A stretch of 5,325 nt of DNA from Planctomycetota bacterium (lineage in GTDB: Bacteria; Planctomycetota; Planctomycetia; Isosphaerales; Isosphaeraceae): assembly GCA_021807585.1 (NCBI GenBank), contig JAKBCQ010000262.1:1-5325 (forward strand), given 5' to 3'. Of this stretch, positions 5,140 to 5,325 are shown one piece after another; within the stretch, counting starts at the first letter, position 1, and each line of letters begins with the position of its first letter. The notes under the pieces were generated by a model, which made no database searches, was not told the DNA's origin, and saw only the letters and a program-made list of their open reading frames with translations. Made by a program: the position numbers and the translations under genes.

Positions 5140-5325
5140 TTACGTGATTTTAATTCCAATTTTGCGCATCATATCGAAAGTTCCAAGACAATCGACGTCG
5201 TGCTCTCTGCAAATGTTCGGAATCGGAACCCTCTTTCTGCAGTCGGGAATGAAAACCTCTTGCGTAACCAGAGTCATCGATTGGGTCTTAGCAAGCGCGA
5301 CAAGCCAACCGTCGGCGCCCGCGGC
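5140..5325 (-). CDS. DUF4411 PIN-like protein, C-terminal 61 residues (start outside window)
   Basis: On the minus strand the frame is open from the right edge to TAA at 5140-5142. The 61 residues read ADGWLVALAKTQSMTLVTQE, then KRVPIPNICREHDVDCLG and TFDMMRKIGIKIT. This fits the end of DUF4411 PIN-like proteins: the ADxxLIAxA segment carrying a conserved Asp, the VVTxE strand, the KIPNVC motif, and the xTFxMLRExG ending. DUF4411 proteins are PIN-like putative ribonuclease toxins, commonly encoded next to an HTH or ImmA/IrrE-type metallopeptidase partner; any partner here would be upstream, beyond 5325. Nothing visible is damaged in this part. The gene is convergent with the DUF5615 relic. 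The family call is fairly firm; toxin activity is inferred from the family. Confidence 0.8.
   Translation of the reverse strand, partial: AAGADGWLVALAKTQSMTLVTQEVFIPDCRKRVPIPNICREHDVDCLGTFDMMRKIGIKIT

Overview
The window looks like an accessory, IS-scarred stretch of a GC-rich planctomycete-type chromosome. An Isosphaeraceae-like organism is my inference from the GATCG-rich composition, the Rpn/DUF4351-style nuclease, the IS66 flavour, and the DUF5615 and DUF4411 PIN-like proteins, which are common in that group. No rRNA, tRNA or CRISPR array is visible.

Layout. Bases 2-409 (+) are the C-terminal end of a TolC-type outer-membrane efflux protein whose beginning lies outside the window. Immediately downstream (about 475-1224, +) is the C-terminal half of an IS66-family transposase. 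It has lost its N-terminal part and the other IS66 genes, carries a nonsense codon at 1114, and has Asp where the third catalytic acid is normally Glu. Starting 33 bases after its stop is an intact gene (1258-2277, +) for an Rpn/PD-(D/E)XK-type nuclease, with a Gly-Arg-Glu repeat hinge made from a 60-bp tandem duplication. A gene-free stretch (2278-2640) holds a MITE-like imperfect inverted repeat and a perfect 9-bp hairpin. A second, shorter copy of the IS66 transposase tail follows (2641-2859, +), about 94% identical to the first, so the Rpn gene sits between direct repeats.

Next is a 547-codon secreted protein of unknown function (2957-4600, +) with a clear signal peptide. Bases 4601-4852 contain nothing I can name. 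A decayed, frameshifted DUF5615 PIN-like gene (about 4853-5000, +) is followed by an A/T-rich island with a 9-bp triplicate. The window ends inside the C-terminal end of a DUF4411 PIN-like toxin gene on the minus strand (5140-5325), a short edge ORF that is easy to overlook.

The genes do not form an obvious pathway. The efflux protein and the secreted protein look like resident genes; the sequence between and after them is mobile or selfish DNA and toxin-like genes in various stages of decay. I do not see a convincing new multi-gene system. The most interesting items are the Rpn nuclease gene between duplicated IS66 tails, including a possible internal start that could make a short C-terminal Rpn product, and the decaying PIN-like cluster at the right end.
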